Below are positions 1 to 7,717 of a stretch of DNA of 23,016 bases, one piece after another. Source of the stretch: Promicromonosporaceae bacterium (GTDB lineage Bacteria; Actinomycetota; Actinomycetes; Actinomycetales; Cellulomonadaceae); NCBI GenBank assembly GCA_009780755.1, contig WQZL01000015.1:1-23016 (forward strand). The letters are read 5' to 3'. Within the stretch, counting starts at the first letter, position 1. Each line of letters opens with the position of its first letter. The notes beneath the pieces are model-generated. The model was not told the DNA's origin and did no database searches. It saw only the letters and a program-made list of their open reading frames with translations. Both the position numbers and the translations under genes were made by a program.

Positions 1-3000
1 AGCCGAAACCACCACCCCAGCCGTACTACCAGTCACCACCGGAACACCAACCACCAAACTAGCAACCGGAATACCAACCTGACCGGTTGCGTCCGGAACC
101 GCAGGCACCGTGATTGTCGGCAGCGGAGGCAAGGACGGGGCAATTGTCCAGGTGAACGTCACCGAATCGGACACCGTTGGCGAAACACCATCGAGGGTGA
201 ACGTGACCGTCGCCAAGAAAGTGTCGGCCACAGTCGGGGTACCCGCGAACCCGCCCGTTGCCGGGTCAAAGTCAATACCCGCAGGCAGACCACTAACCGA
301 AACCACCACATCAGCCGCACTACCAGTCACCGTCGGCGCACCAAGCGACCAACCAATAATCGGAACACCGACCTGACCAGAGGCGTCAGCAACCACCGGA
401 GCCGTGATTGTCGGGGGCGGTGTAGCAACGGTCACCGGATCGGAGTAGGCGGTTCCATTATTGAAGCCGGTGCGAGTAGCGGTGGCGCGAACTCGGATTT
501 CTAAATCAGCGTGCGCGTCGGTTAAGTCCAGCGTCGGGCCGGTGCCGAGTACGGTGTTACCGGCAACCCACTCGATGAGGTAGGACTCTGGGGCTGGCAC
601 AAAGCCATAAACGATGGCCGTGAGCGTTTCGCCCACAACCGGTTCGCCAGAGATCGCTGCCGAACCACCGATAAAGTCGCTTGGAAGAATCGGGGCTGGC
701 TCAACTAGGTGGAAGGTGAAGTTATCTACCGACCCGAAGAATCCACCCGGCCCCCGGACCCGCATTCCAACGGTAACTTCATCGCCTGCCTGCAATTCGA
801 CCGTCATGGTCTTCTGGCGCCAGTTTGGGTCGCCAACATTGTGCGCTTCACCGGCGACGCCGCGGGCAGTGGTTGTGCCGTGGTGCAGGCCGTTGACGGC
901 CATGAACGAGTACAGGAGATTGCCAGATATTGTGTTTCCTTGGAACCAAGAGGAAAACTCATAGGTGCCAGCCACTGGTACCGTCACCGTTTGCCGGAGG
1001 TTGAAGTCAGTCCATTGAGTACCCGTCCACCACCGGAATGACCGCACGCCATGCTGCGGCATTTCATTGAGTCGGCCGCGCCCAGCCCCGGTTCCAGAAT
1101 CCACATGGGTGGCGAAACCGGAGGTTGGTTGGCTTACCTGGATGGCCCACATGCCCATCGCGGGGTACTCGAATGACGGGTTTAGCAGCAGGTTGCGTCC
1201 GATGTAGTAGTTCGGGTCTTCATGTGGCACGCGAGTGAACACGAAGCGCTCGACAATGTGGTCGCCGTTAAGGCCGGTCCCCGATAGGTACAGGTAGGCC
1301 GACGCGCCAACGGCGATGCCCGCGCCCACGGTGATCGTCTGTCCGTTGGTGAACGCGTGGGCGAATGGCATTCCTTGAACCTGGTACGACTGCCTCGCCA
1401 TGTTCTCCCCAAACAGAGTGACATCGATGCCGACGGAGCTGGTGAAGGTGCGCGCATCCGGCGTTACCCACACACGCGGCTCTTCGAACTCTGGGAAGAT
1501 CGGCGTGACCACGCCGTTTTCGTCGATGCGGACGCTGCCATGAGCTTGGAAGCCGCCTTGGTTGCGCGGCGGAAGTTGCGGGCCGCCGTCGCCACCAGGG
1601 CCACGGAAGATGATCTCTATGGGCACTGTGGTGCCGGGCAGAATGTAGTGGTACCAAACCGGCAGGCCGTCGTATCCGACGCCCTGGTTCATAGCTGGCG
1701 CGTAATCCCAACCCTCACCACCAATCAGGTTGGTGCCCGCAGGGGTATCGGCGTTCCACGCCCAGATACGCACCGGGTTCCAGGTGGGATGGGTGAACTC
1801 GATCCGGATTGCGACGTTCGGGTCTACCCGCGTGAACTCGTAGACGCGCGTATCGGTGCGCGTGCCATCGCCGCCGGAAACGGTCAGGGTGCATTGCTCG
1901 CCGGGGCGGGCGTCCTGGCAGATGGTAATGGTTTCGCCGTGAGTAAATGTTCTCCCCGACAGCGGGGTTGCGCCGCTAACCGCGAAGGTCTGCGCGGTGG
2001 TCCGCAAAGCGGACAGGGTGATCTCAATGCCTGCGTCGGTATAGAAGTTGCTGGAACCTGGCGTGGCGTACACCGTCGGGCGTAGTTGCGGGGCGATCTC
2101 GCTTACGGTGCCGTTGTGGTGGATGCGTACGCTGTGGTTCACTCGGATGCCGTCTTCGCCGTATCCGGGGAACTGTCGGGTGCCGTCATGAAATATGACA
2201 TGCAGCGGCGGCTGATGGTTCGGTTCGAAGTTCCAGACGTACACCCAGGTGCCGCCCACGTTCTCCCGCGCCATCATCGGAGCATTGGTCCAGCTGGGGA
2301 AGAAGTTGTTTCCCTCCTCGTCGTAGGCCCAAATCCGCGCTGACTCCCAGTTGGCCGGGGCCACGAACTCGACGCGAATCTGCATGTTCGGGTCTACCTT
2401 GGTGAAGGTGAACGTTTCGGTGGCCGTGCCGCTGGCCGAGGCGCCGTGCAGTGTGAGTACAAACACGTCATCGATGTTGGCGCCGACGCCGATCGTGATG
2501 CGTTCGTTGTTTGCGAACGCCTGATTGGTGATGACAGGGGTGCCGTTGCGGGTGATCGAGAAGGTGCGCGAGGTGGTGTTTGCCGCCGTCAGTGTGACCT
2601 GAATGCCTGCCGGGTCACGGAAGGTAGAGGTGCCTGGCGTGGCAGCCACGCGCGGCGCGGCCACAACTACGTCGGCGACGTTATAGATGACGGCCACCGA
2701 CTGCGGACCCATTGAGTGACCGCTGACGCGCCCATTGCGCACCGTGAAGTATTGCCCGGAAACCACCTGGTTGCGGTAAACCCCATCGGGCAGATTCACC
2801 GGGAAATCAACGGGAACCCAGCCAGAACTGTTGTTTACGATGGTGACGCCGAGTGCGCCGCCACGGGTGTTCGGGTTCGGTCCGCGCTCAATCATCGCGA
2901 TATTCGCATGTGGCGTGGTGGTGCGCTCGCGCATCCCGTGGAAGTGGTTTGCGAACCAGTTCACGGAGGTGATTGTGGCGTCCTGGAACATATTGCGGTG

Positions 3001-4338
3001 GCCGTGCACATTACGCCACGAACCGTTGCCGTTGTATGCAAACATAGCGCCATTGTTCTGAAATCCGTTACCTGCGGGGCGAACCAGGAATAGCGGCGTG
3101 GAATCGGCGCGAGCCGCGATGATCGACCAGCCGACGCGCATCTGGGCGTCGGTGATCCCGCGCGAGACACCGGCGTTTCCGTAGTGGTCATGGCTCTCTA
3201 CCCACGGCACCAAACGACGAGCGTAACTGGCGTTATTCAGGCCATCACCCCATTGGTTGTTCCAGTTGCCGAGAGTGCCGCGAATCACATTGTTCCGCAG
3301 GTGGTAGCCATAACCACAGGCGGTAAGCGCCATGTTGGGCAGCGCGTTGAGGTAACGTCGATGGAAGTTGTGCAGCAACTCACCATATTGGAATGCCTCA
3401 ACACCATGCGTTTGCTGCACGCGACCCTCTACGAAGTCCAGCATGTTTGGGAAGAAGTTGGAGCACATGTACGCGCCATCGTGCGGGCAGGGCAGCTCGA
3501 TGTGCGCCACCGCGTCGTAGCGGAAACCGGAGGCGCCAGCGTCGATCTTGCGGCCCAGGAACTCGTTGTAGAGATTCTGCACGCGGGAGTCGGCCGTGTT
3601 TAGATCGACTAGGCCCACTAGGCGGCGACGGGTGGTGTTGTAGCGGTTGGTCCACTGGTTGATGTTGTTGTCATACCACGAGCCGGGCTGGTGCCACTGC
3701 GATGCCGCCGGGTGGCCGCCTGGCCAGGTGATCCACTGGGTCCGCAGCGCCGGGTCAATACTGTGCCAGTCGGTAGTCAGGTGGTTTGGCACGGCATCGA
3801 CGATCACGAAGATGCCGTGGCTGGCCGCCTCGGTGGTAAGCGAGCGGAACTCGGTTTCGGTGCCGAGCATGTTGCCGATACTCCAGGCGGTGGGCTGATA
3901 CAGCATCCACCAGGTCTCCGGGTAGCGGCTCAGGTGATGCCCGGAGGGGAACCGGGTGATCGATGCACCGATGGGTGAGGTCTGGATGACGCCGAACCCA
4001 GCCGCCGCGATATCGGGCAGTCGCCGCTCAATCTCACGGAAGGGCATATTCCAGGCGTGGAAGATGTTGCCGCCATGCATCTGGTCTGGCAGGCCGTGGC
4101 GGGCGAAGTCGAAGTTAAGCGTTACTGGGCCGGAGGCCGGTACCGGGTTAACCGCTGCTGCCGCTGCCGTTACTCCTGGTAGCAGCTCGTGGGACGCTGG
4201 CTCAATATGCAGGTCGAGGTCCGTTAGTTCGTCGGGCTGTGAGGGTGTAGCCGAAGCGGGCACTCCGGCGGGGACTATCAGAAGAGTGGCTAGCGCGACG
4301 ATTGCGCTGCCCCGGAGGGCCGTCGTGAGGCGATTCAT
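1..4338 (-). CDS. Secreted multidomain GH13 alpha-amylase (C-terminus beyond window)
   Basis: Endo-acting alpha-1,4-glucan hydrolase exported to digest starch. The frame is open from ATG 4336-4338 to the left edge (1446 codons, no stop). AAGGA precedes the start. A signal peptide (about 1-30, ending ASA) leads to a GH13 domain (about 55-460) with all four conserved regions: DAVPNH (181-186), GFRYDAVAH with R273 and nucleophile D275, acid E320 in QYGELL, and H383-D384. Wording such as HAWNMPF, QTSPIG and LYQPTAWSIGN resembles subfamily GH13_28 (AmyE and Lactobacillus amylases). A beta-sandwich follows (about 473-552), then alternating Ig-like and CBM26-like starch-binding modules (CBM-like at about 652-747 and 841-942), a jelly-roll starting NLLLNPSFE (about 1045-1210), another Ig-like domain and at least two He_PIG repeats about 98 residues apart. 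The C-terminus may carry a wall anchor, but that is out of view. The paralogue lies just upstream. The amylase call is firm; the subfamily and module names are from wording only. Confidence 0.93.
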   Translation of the reverse strand, partial: MNRLTTALRGSAIVALATLLIVPAGVPASATPSQPDELTDLDLHIEPASHELLPGVTAAAAAVNPVPASGPVTLNFDFARHGLPDQMHGGNIFHAWNMPFREIERRLPDIAAAGFGVIQTSPIGASITRFPSGHHLSRYPETWWMLYQPTAWSIGNMLGTETEFRSLTTEAASHGIFVIVDAVPNHLTTDWHSIDPALRTQWITWPGGHPAASQWHQPGSWYDNNINQWTNRYNTTRRRLVGLVDLNTADSRVQNLYNEFLGRKIDAGASGFRYDAVAHIELPCPHDGAYMCSNFFPNMLDFVEGRVQQTHGVEAFQYGELLHNFHRRYLNALPNMALTACGYGYHLRNNVIRGTLGNWNNQWGDGLNNASYARRLVPWVESHDHYGNAGVSRGITDAQMRVGWSIIAARADSTPLFLVRPAGNGFQNNGAMFAYNGNGSWRNVHGHRNMFQDATITSVNWFANHFHGMRERTTTPHANIAMIERGPNPNTRGGALGVTIVNNSSGWVPVDFPVNLPDGVYRNQVVSGQYFTVRNGRVSGHSMGPQSVAVIYNVADVVVAAPRVAATPGTSTFRDPAGIQVTLTAANTTSRTFSITRNGTPVITNQAFANNERITIGVGANIDDVFVLTLHGASASGTATETFTFTKVDPNMQIRVEFVAPANWESARIWAYDEEGNNFFPSWTNAPMMARENVGGTWVYVWNFEPNHQPPLHVIFHDGTRQFPGYGEDGIRVNHSVRIHHNGTVSEIAPQLRPTVYATPGSSNFYTDAGIEITLSALRTTAQTFAVSGATPLSGRTFTHGETITICQDARPGEQCTLTVSGGDGTRTDTRVYEFTRVDPNVAIRIEFTHPTWNPVRIWAWNADTPAGTNLIGGEGWDYAPAMNQGVGYDGLPVWYHYILPGTTVPIEIIFRGPGGDGGPQLPPRNQGGFQAHGSVRIDENGVVTPIFPEFEEPRVWVTPDARTFTSSVGIDVTLFGENMARQSYQVQGMPFAHAFTNGQTITVGAGIAVGASAYLYLSGTGLNGDHIVERFVFTRVPHEDPNYYIGRNLLLNPSFEYPAMGMWAIQVSQPTSGFATHVDSGTGAGRGRLNEMPQHGVRSFRWWTGTQWTDFNLRQTVTVPVAGTYEFSSWFQGNTISGNLLYSFMAVNGLHHGTTTARGVAGEAHNVGDPNWRQKTMTVELQAGDEVTVGMRVRGPGGFFGSVDNFTFHLVEPAPILPSDFIGGSAAISGEPVVGETLTAIVYGFVPAPESYLIEWVAGNTVLGTGPTLDLTDAHADLEIRVRATATRTGFNNGTAYSDPVTVATPPPTITAPVVADASGQVGVPIIGWSLGAPTVTGSAADVVVSVSGLPAGIDFDPATGGFAGTPTVADTFLATVTFTLDGVSPTVSDSVTFTWTIAPSLPPLPTITVPAVPDATGQVGIPVASLVVGVPVVTGSTAGVVVSA

Positions 4339-4435
4339 GGCTTCCTTGTCATTCGCACGTGGTGGACCAGGCAACGGTCAATTTCGCCCGGCAGAGTCTT
4401 CAACTTGCGGTTACTCAGTCTGGAGTGAAGCAATT

Positions 4436-4451
4436 TGTGAACAGCTTCACC
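4436..4451. promoter_or_regulatory. CRP/GlxR-like site upstream of the amylase
   Basis: TGTGA-ACAGCT-TCACC matches the CRP/GlxR consensus TGTGA-N6-TCACA at 9 of 10 defined positions. It lies 98-113 bp upstream of the amylase ATG. CRP-family control of a polysaccharide hydrolase is plausible. No regulator gene is in the window, so the call rests on the motif and its position. Confidence 0.45.
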
Positions 4452-4496
4452 ACTGGCGGGCGCAAATCGAACAGCATTTTGGCATCACATCGCCCG

Positions 4497-4506
4497 AAAA
4501 CGTTTT
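4497..4506. promoter_or_regulatory. LacI-type operator candidate upstream of the amylase
   Basis: AAAACGTTTT is a perfect 10-bp palindrome with the central CG typical of LacI/CcpA/MalR-family operators. It lies 159-168 bp upstream of the amylase ATG. The same palindrome within a shared 15-nt block (GCGTAAAACGTTTTC on the minus strand) occurs at almost the same distance upstream of the paralogous SLH-protein gene. Confidence 0.6.
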
Positions 4507-4591
4507 ACGCAACCAGTAGAACCCAGACAAATCACCCAATCCATCAATGGCTGGGTCTCCTCCGCTCGATAGTTAAAGCCCCCTCGGTGGG

Positions 4592-4609
4592 TGAGCCTGT
4601 CGAAACCAC
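4592..4609. repeat. Dispersed intergenic element, copy 1
   Basis: TGAGCCTGTCGAAACCAC is the exact reverse complement of 19088-19105. Flanking GGTGG and CCACC form a short stem around it (about 4587-4610). Similar TTTCGACAGGCTCA elements are, from memory, common in intergenic DNA of many actinobacteria. It sits between the upstream gene's terminator and the amylase operator. Confidence 0.6.
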
Positions 4610-4634
4610 CCCAACAATGCGCTACTGCAAGATG

Positions 4635-4675
4635 CCGAAAGCCCCGACAGCCGATGTGGCTGCCAGGGCTTTCGG
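4635..4675 (-). terminator. Hairpin terminator after the SLH-protein gene
   Basis: CCGAAAGCCC (4635-4644) pairs perfectly with GGGCTTTCGG (4666-4675). An inner arm (4646-4652 with 4658-4664) pairs with one mismatch, giving a long stem. It begins about 34 bp beyond the stop codon at 4709. There is no long T-tract on the minus strand, which is usual in GC-rich actinobacteria. Confidence 0.75.
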
Positions 4676-4708
4676 GTCTTCCCGCAGCATGACGCAGCGG
4701 GGTTGGTG

Positions 4709-7273
4709 TTACGGGCGGTTGAGGTGGGTGTCGTCTAGGTGGCCGCCATCATTGTTGAATGCCCGATACATGAACGCGGCCATGGCCTGACGCTCTACAT
4801 ATTGCACCGGGCGGAACAGACCGTCGTCGAACCCGGTAGTAATGCCGGTGGTCGCCATCCACTCAATCTCGTGGAAGAACGGCGAGTTCGTCGGCACATC
4901 CGGGAACGTCGGGGTCGATGGCGGTGTGAAGTCTGGCTCACCGGCCGCGCGGTAGATGAACGCAGCCATAGCTTGACGCTCAACACCATTCTCTGGGCGG
5001 AACGTGCCATCCTGCCAACCAGTAGTGATGCCGGTGTCAGCCATCCACTCCACGTGGTGGTGGAAGTCGTTGCCATGAACGATGTCCGGGAACGTCGGCA
5101 CACCAGGCGCAGAGAACACTCCAGGGGCGGCCAAACCGCGGTACATGAACGCGGCCATGGCCTGGCGCTCAATGTTCAACAACGGGCGGAACGTGCCATC
5201 AGGCCAACCAGTGGTGATACCGGTTTGGGCTAACCACTCGATATAGCAGTAGAACCGCGAGCCGTATTCCACATCGCTGAATGATGCCTCGGACGGGCAC
5301 ACCCAGTCGCGGTGTGGCGGAATCGGGCGCAAGGCGACGTTGCCGTCGTCATCCTGGACGAACTCATAGCCAGGCGGCGGGGTTACTGTAACCACAGTGT
5401 CGCCGTCAACAACCACGCAGTTGTAGTCCCACTCGCTCGGAATGGTGACGTTCACATCACTGCAACCGCGACCCGGAATCGTAATGACCAGGTTGCCGTC
5501 ATCATCAACATCAACGTCGTAGTCGTCGTCGGGTTCGATCTCAATCGTGACATCGCCGTCCTCGTCCACATCCACGTTTACATCGGTGTCACCACCGTTC
5601 ACAGGCGGGGTTGGGGATGGCGTGCCCGGCTGACCCGTTGGCAAGGAGTTAGGATCGACCTGGATCGTCCAGGTGAACGTCGCGGTGTCGGACACCGTTG
5701 GCGAAACCCGGAAGGTAACCGTCACGGTGTTGGGACCAACTACAGTCGGCGTGCCCGTGAATTGACCCGTAGTGGAGTTCAGGGAAATCCCAGCAGGCAG
5801 GCCGGTGGCCGAGAACGTCAAAGCGCCTGCGGGACGCACGTAGGTTGGCGCTGGTAGCGCCCAGGGGGCGATCATCGTGCCAGCCGGGTCGGTACGGTTG
5901 CCAATCGTCGCTGGCGCCGTAATGGCATGCGTCGGGCGCAGGCGGAGGTTGCCATCACTATCTTCATAGAACTCGCGACTAGGCGGCGGGGTCACCGTAA
6001 CGACGCAATAGTTGCCGTCTTGATCACGACCGGGAGCAGGCCAGGTGCCTGGAATTGTGACAGTCACGTCAGGGTCGCATTGACGATCCGGGATCGTGAT
6101 AACCAGGTTACCCTCGTCATCGACCTCATACTCATAGCCGTTGTCAGGAAGAACCTCAACCTGAACACTACTATCGTCCTCAACGGTTACATGGACTGTG
6201 CTTTTGCCGAAGTCCGGGAAGATCGGCGTGCGATTCGTCACACCCGGAGGAAGACCAGCACCAGCCTCAACAAGAACGCTGCCGTGGAGTACGATGCCGC
6301 CAGCCAATGGCACGCGGTTGTCGTTGTGTGACGCACCGCATTGGTAGAAGATGGCGTCAATGGGCATTGACGTTCCCACCGGAACAATCTTGTACCACGC
6401 GCCTGGCCCATCGGCGTTCATCTGCGGCGCATAGTCATTCCAACCAAGGCCAGTAAACAGGTTGGTGTGCACAGGAGTGTCAGCGTTCCAGGCATAAATG
6501 CAAACCTGCGGCCAGCTGGGGTGAGTGAACTCGATGCGGGCTGGTTGGTTCGCTTCAATCCGGGTAAACTCGTATGACCGCTCATCAACGACCACGCCAG
6601 CAGTGTTGCGGCCTCGAACCGTGAGCCTGCACTGTTCGCCCGGGCGGGCGTTCTGGCAGAAAGAAACGGTGTCGCCCTCAGCAAACGGCGTCCATGGTAT
6701 TCCTGACATCCTGTGATCCTGGCCAGATATAGAAATCTCAACCCGGAACTCCTGCGTGGCAGTACCCCACGCGGTCAGTGTCGTTTCGGCACCCGCTGGA
6801 GTGGTGAAACTGCTAAAACCGGGTGTGGCGTAGACGACGGGCCGTTCTACCGTCGAAATATTGTTGTGCGGCGGGTTGTTAGCGACAACGTGCGTGCTGG
6901 TGGGGATTTCGACAGACTCACCGACACCAGAGGGGTATTGTCGAGTTCCGTCGAAGAAAACGACTCTCATCGGTGCTGGGTGGTTTGGCTCAAAGTTCCA
7001 GTAGAACGTACCGCCACCGGCGTACCTCATCAGCGGAGCGTCGGAGAAGCTGAGGAAGAAGTTGGTGGTATTCGGAGGAGCGACCGTGTCAAAGGCCCAA
7101 ATCCGAATCGTGTTGTCCCAATCTGAGGGCGGAACGAACTCGACGCGGAGCGTCGAGCCGCCGCCGGAGGCGGGCACCGGGCTAGCGGTTACAGCATGGG
7201 CGGCAGGAACCGCCAGTAGGGCGGCTACCGCGATAACGGCGCTGCCCCGAAGGGTTCTCTTTATGCGAGTCAT
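4709..7273 (-). CDS. Secreted non-catalytic starch-binding protein with SLH-like anchor repeats
   Basis: Predicted 854-residue exported surface protein with no recognisable enzyme domain. I chose ATG 7271-7273 because it is followed by a signal peptide (MTRIKRTLRGSA..., cleavage near AHA, about 27) and preceded by AAGGA; the open frame runs up to 7519, but those codons look non-coding. Order: CBM26-like module (about 41-128), Ig-like segment (about 143-243), second CBM26-like module (about 244-337), an acidic two-Cys module (about 357-447), a He_PIG domain (about 454-540), a Pro/Thr linker, a second two-Cys module (about 562-649), and three SLH-like repeats (about 657-849) with GITTG..DG.FRP and ERQAMAAF.YR. 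The N-terminal half is collinear with the amylase's binding modules, and the upstream regions match, so the two are duplicates. Likely role: holding starch, and perhaps the amylase, at the wall. Architecture is seen; the function is inferred. Confidence 0.88.
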   Translation of the reverse strand: MTRIKRTLRGSAVIAVAALLAVPAAHAVTASPVPASGGGSTLRVEFVPPSDWDNTIRIWAFDTVAPPNTTNFFLSFSDAPLMRYAGGGTFYWNFEPNHPAPMRVVFFDGTRQYPSGVGESVEIPTSTHVVANNPPHNNISTVERPVVYATPGFSSFTTPAGAETTLTAWGTATQEFRVEISISGQDHRMSGIPWTPFAEGDTVSFCQNARPGEQCRLTVRGRNTAGVVVDERSYEFTRIEANQPARIEFTHPSWPQVCIYAWNADTPVHTNLFTGLGWNDYAPQMNADGPGAWYKIVPVGTSMPIDAIFYQCGASHNDNRVPLAGGIVLHGSVLVEAGAGLPPGVTNRTPIFPDFGKSTVHVTVEDDSSVQVEVLPDNGYEYEVDDEGNLVITIPDRQCDPDVTVTIPGTWPAPGRDQDGNYCVVTVTPPPSREFYEDSDGNLRLRPTHAITAPATIGNRTDPAGTMIAPWALPAPTYVRPAGALTFSATGLPAGISLNSTTGQFTGTPTVVGPNTVTVTFRVSPTVSDTATFTWTIQVDPNSLPTGQPGTPSPTPPVNGGDTDVNVDVDEDGDVTIEIEPDDDYDVDVDDDGNLVITIPGRGCSDVNVTIPSEWDYNCVVVDGDTVVTVTPPPGYEFVQDDDGNVALRPIPPHRDWVCPSEASFSDVEYGSRFYCYIEWLAQTGITTGWPDGTFRPLLNIERQAMAAFMYRGLAAPGVFSAPGVPTFPDIVHGNDFHHHVEWMADTGITTGWQDGTFRPENGVERQAMAAFIYRAAGEPDFTPPSTPTFPDVPTNSPFFHEIEWMATTGITTGFDDGLFRPVQYVERQAMAAFMYRAFNNDGGHLDDTHLNRP
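4730..5300 (-). repeat. Three tandem SLH-like coding repeats (period 62-63 codons)
   Basis: The block encoding RQAMAAF recurs with equivalent bases at 4771, 4957 and 5146, giving spacings of 186 and 189 bp. Each unit reads F.D(V/I)...F...(I/V)EW.A.TGITTG..DG.FRP....ERQAMAAF.YR. SLH domains bind secondary cell-wall polymers in Gram-positive bacteria. These units have RQAMAAF where canonical ones have TRAE-type wording. Confidence 0.8.
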
Positions 7274-7425
7274 GGCTTCCTTGTCATTCTCGATGGACCA
7301 GACGGCAATCGATCCGCCCGGCTGAGCCTCCGACTTGGACACTCGGAGATAGAGTGAACCATCTGTGAATAACTTTGCCAAACGAGGGCGCACATTGACC
7401 GGTTTCGCGTCGCCAAATTGTGCAG

Positions 7426-7435
7426 AAAACGTTTT
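7426..7435. promoter_or_regulatory. LacI-type operator candidate upstream of the SLH-protein gene
   Basis: A perfect AAAACGTTTT palindrome lies 153-162 bp upstream of the ATG at 7273. It shares the 15-nt block GCGTAAAACGTTTTC (minus strand) with the amylase upstream region. Conservation of sequence and distance in an otherwise diverged leader suggests selection and a common regulator. Confidence 0.6.
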
Positions 7436-7563
7436 ACGCGTGTAACGAGATTGGTCAGACCACAGCGAGAGGCGGCTGCGTAAAGTGGCCAAACACACAC
7501 TTACCCTTGTTGCCGTCAACTAGATGAGAGGCAACAGAAGCATTGACGTAACTCCTAGTCCCC

Positions 7564-7632
7564 CACACTCATCCCCTCCTTGCCCCTGAGCATCTGCCGA
7601 GCCGGAGGTTGCAAGTGGGGGGTGAGGGTGTG
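7564..7632. other. Imperfect long stem-loop upstream of glutamate dehydrogenase
   Basis: Four arms pair in order: CACAC (7564-7568) with GTGTG (7628-7632), TCA (7569-7571) with TGA (7623-7625), CCCC (7573-7576) with GGGG (7617-7622 region), and CTTGC (7579-7583) with GCAAG (7611-7615). That gives about 17 base pairs with small bulges. It could be structured RNA, a terminator separating divergent units, or a DNA-level element. I do not recognise the family. Confidence 0.45.
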
Positions 7633-7647
7633 TGTCATGGTGGTTGT

Positions 7648-7668
7648 CCTCGCTAGCGTTGAGCGAGG
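7648..7668. other. Short perfect hairpin upstream of glutamate dehydrogenase
   Basis: CCTCGCT (7648-7654) pairs with AGCGAGG (7662-7668) across a 7-nt loop. It lies 50 bp upstream of the -10 box of the dehydrogenase gene, so it could be a regulator site on DNA or part of a longer leader RNA. No regulator can be named. Confidence 0.35.
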
Positions 7669-7717
7669 GCGAACACATAAATGGCTCGGCTGTGCATTAG
7701 CACGCGGGCAACACCAG

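Larger units (their letters stand above)
4339..4708. other. Intergenic region: amylase promoter/operators plus terminator of the upstream gene
   Basis: This 370-bp gap lies between two minus-strand genes. From right to left it holds the hairpin terminator of the SLH-protein gene (4635-4675), a dispersed 18-bp element (4592-4609), a LacI-type palindrome (4497-4506), a CRP-like site (4436-4451) and the amylase leader ending in AAGGAAGCC before ATG. No -10 box stands out clearly, and I see no credible gene here on either strand. Confidence 0.7.

Noticed and set aside
1..410. CRISPR-like repetition at the left end
   Set aside because: The repeats are about 294 nt apart, in frame, and encode He_PIG domains of the amylase.
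1357..2085. Long plus-strand open frame (242 codons) inside the amylase gene
   Set aside because: It lies wholly antisense to a well-supported GH13/CBM coding frame, its product has no recognisable domain, and there is no RBS or promoter.
3184..3603. Plus-strand open frame (139 codons) opposite the catalytic domain
   Set aside because: It is the antisense shadow of the region encoding the catalytic GH13 motifs (D275, E320, H383-D384), and its product resembles no family.
4739..5233. Plus-strand open frame opposite the SLH-like repeats
   Set aside because: Its repetitive product simply mirrors the SLH-like repeats on the other strand.
7274..7519. N-terminal extension of the SLH protein up to 7519
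   Set aside because: It would place 82 residues ahead of a clear signal peptide and run through the operator; the RBS is just before ATG 7273.
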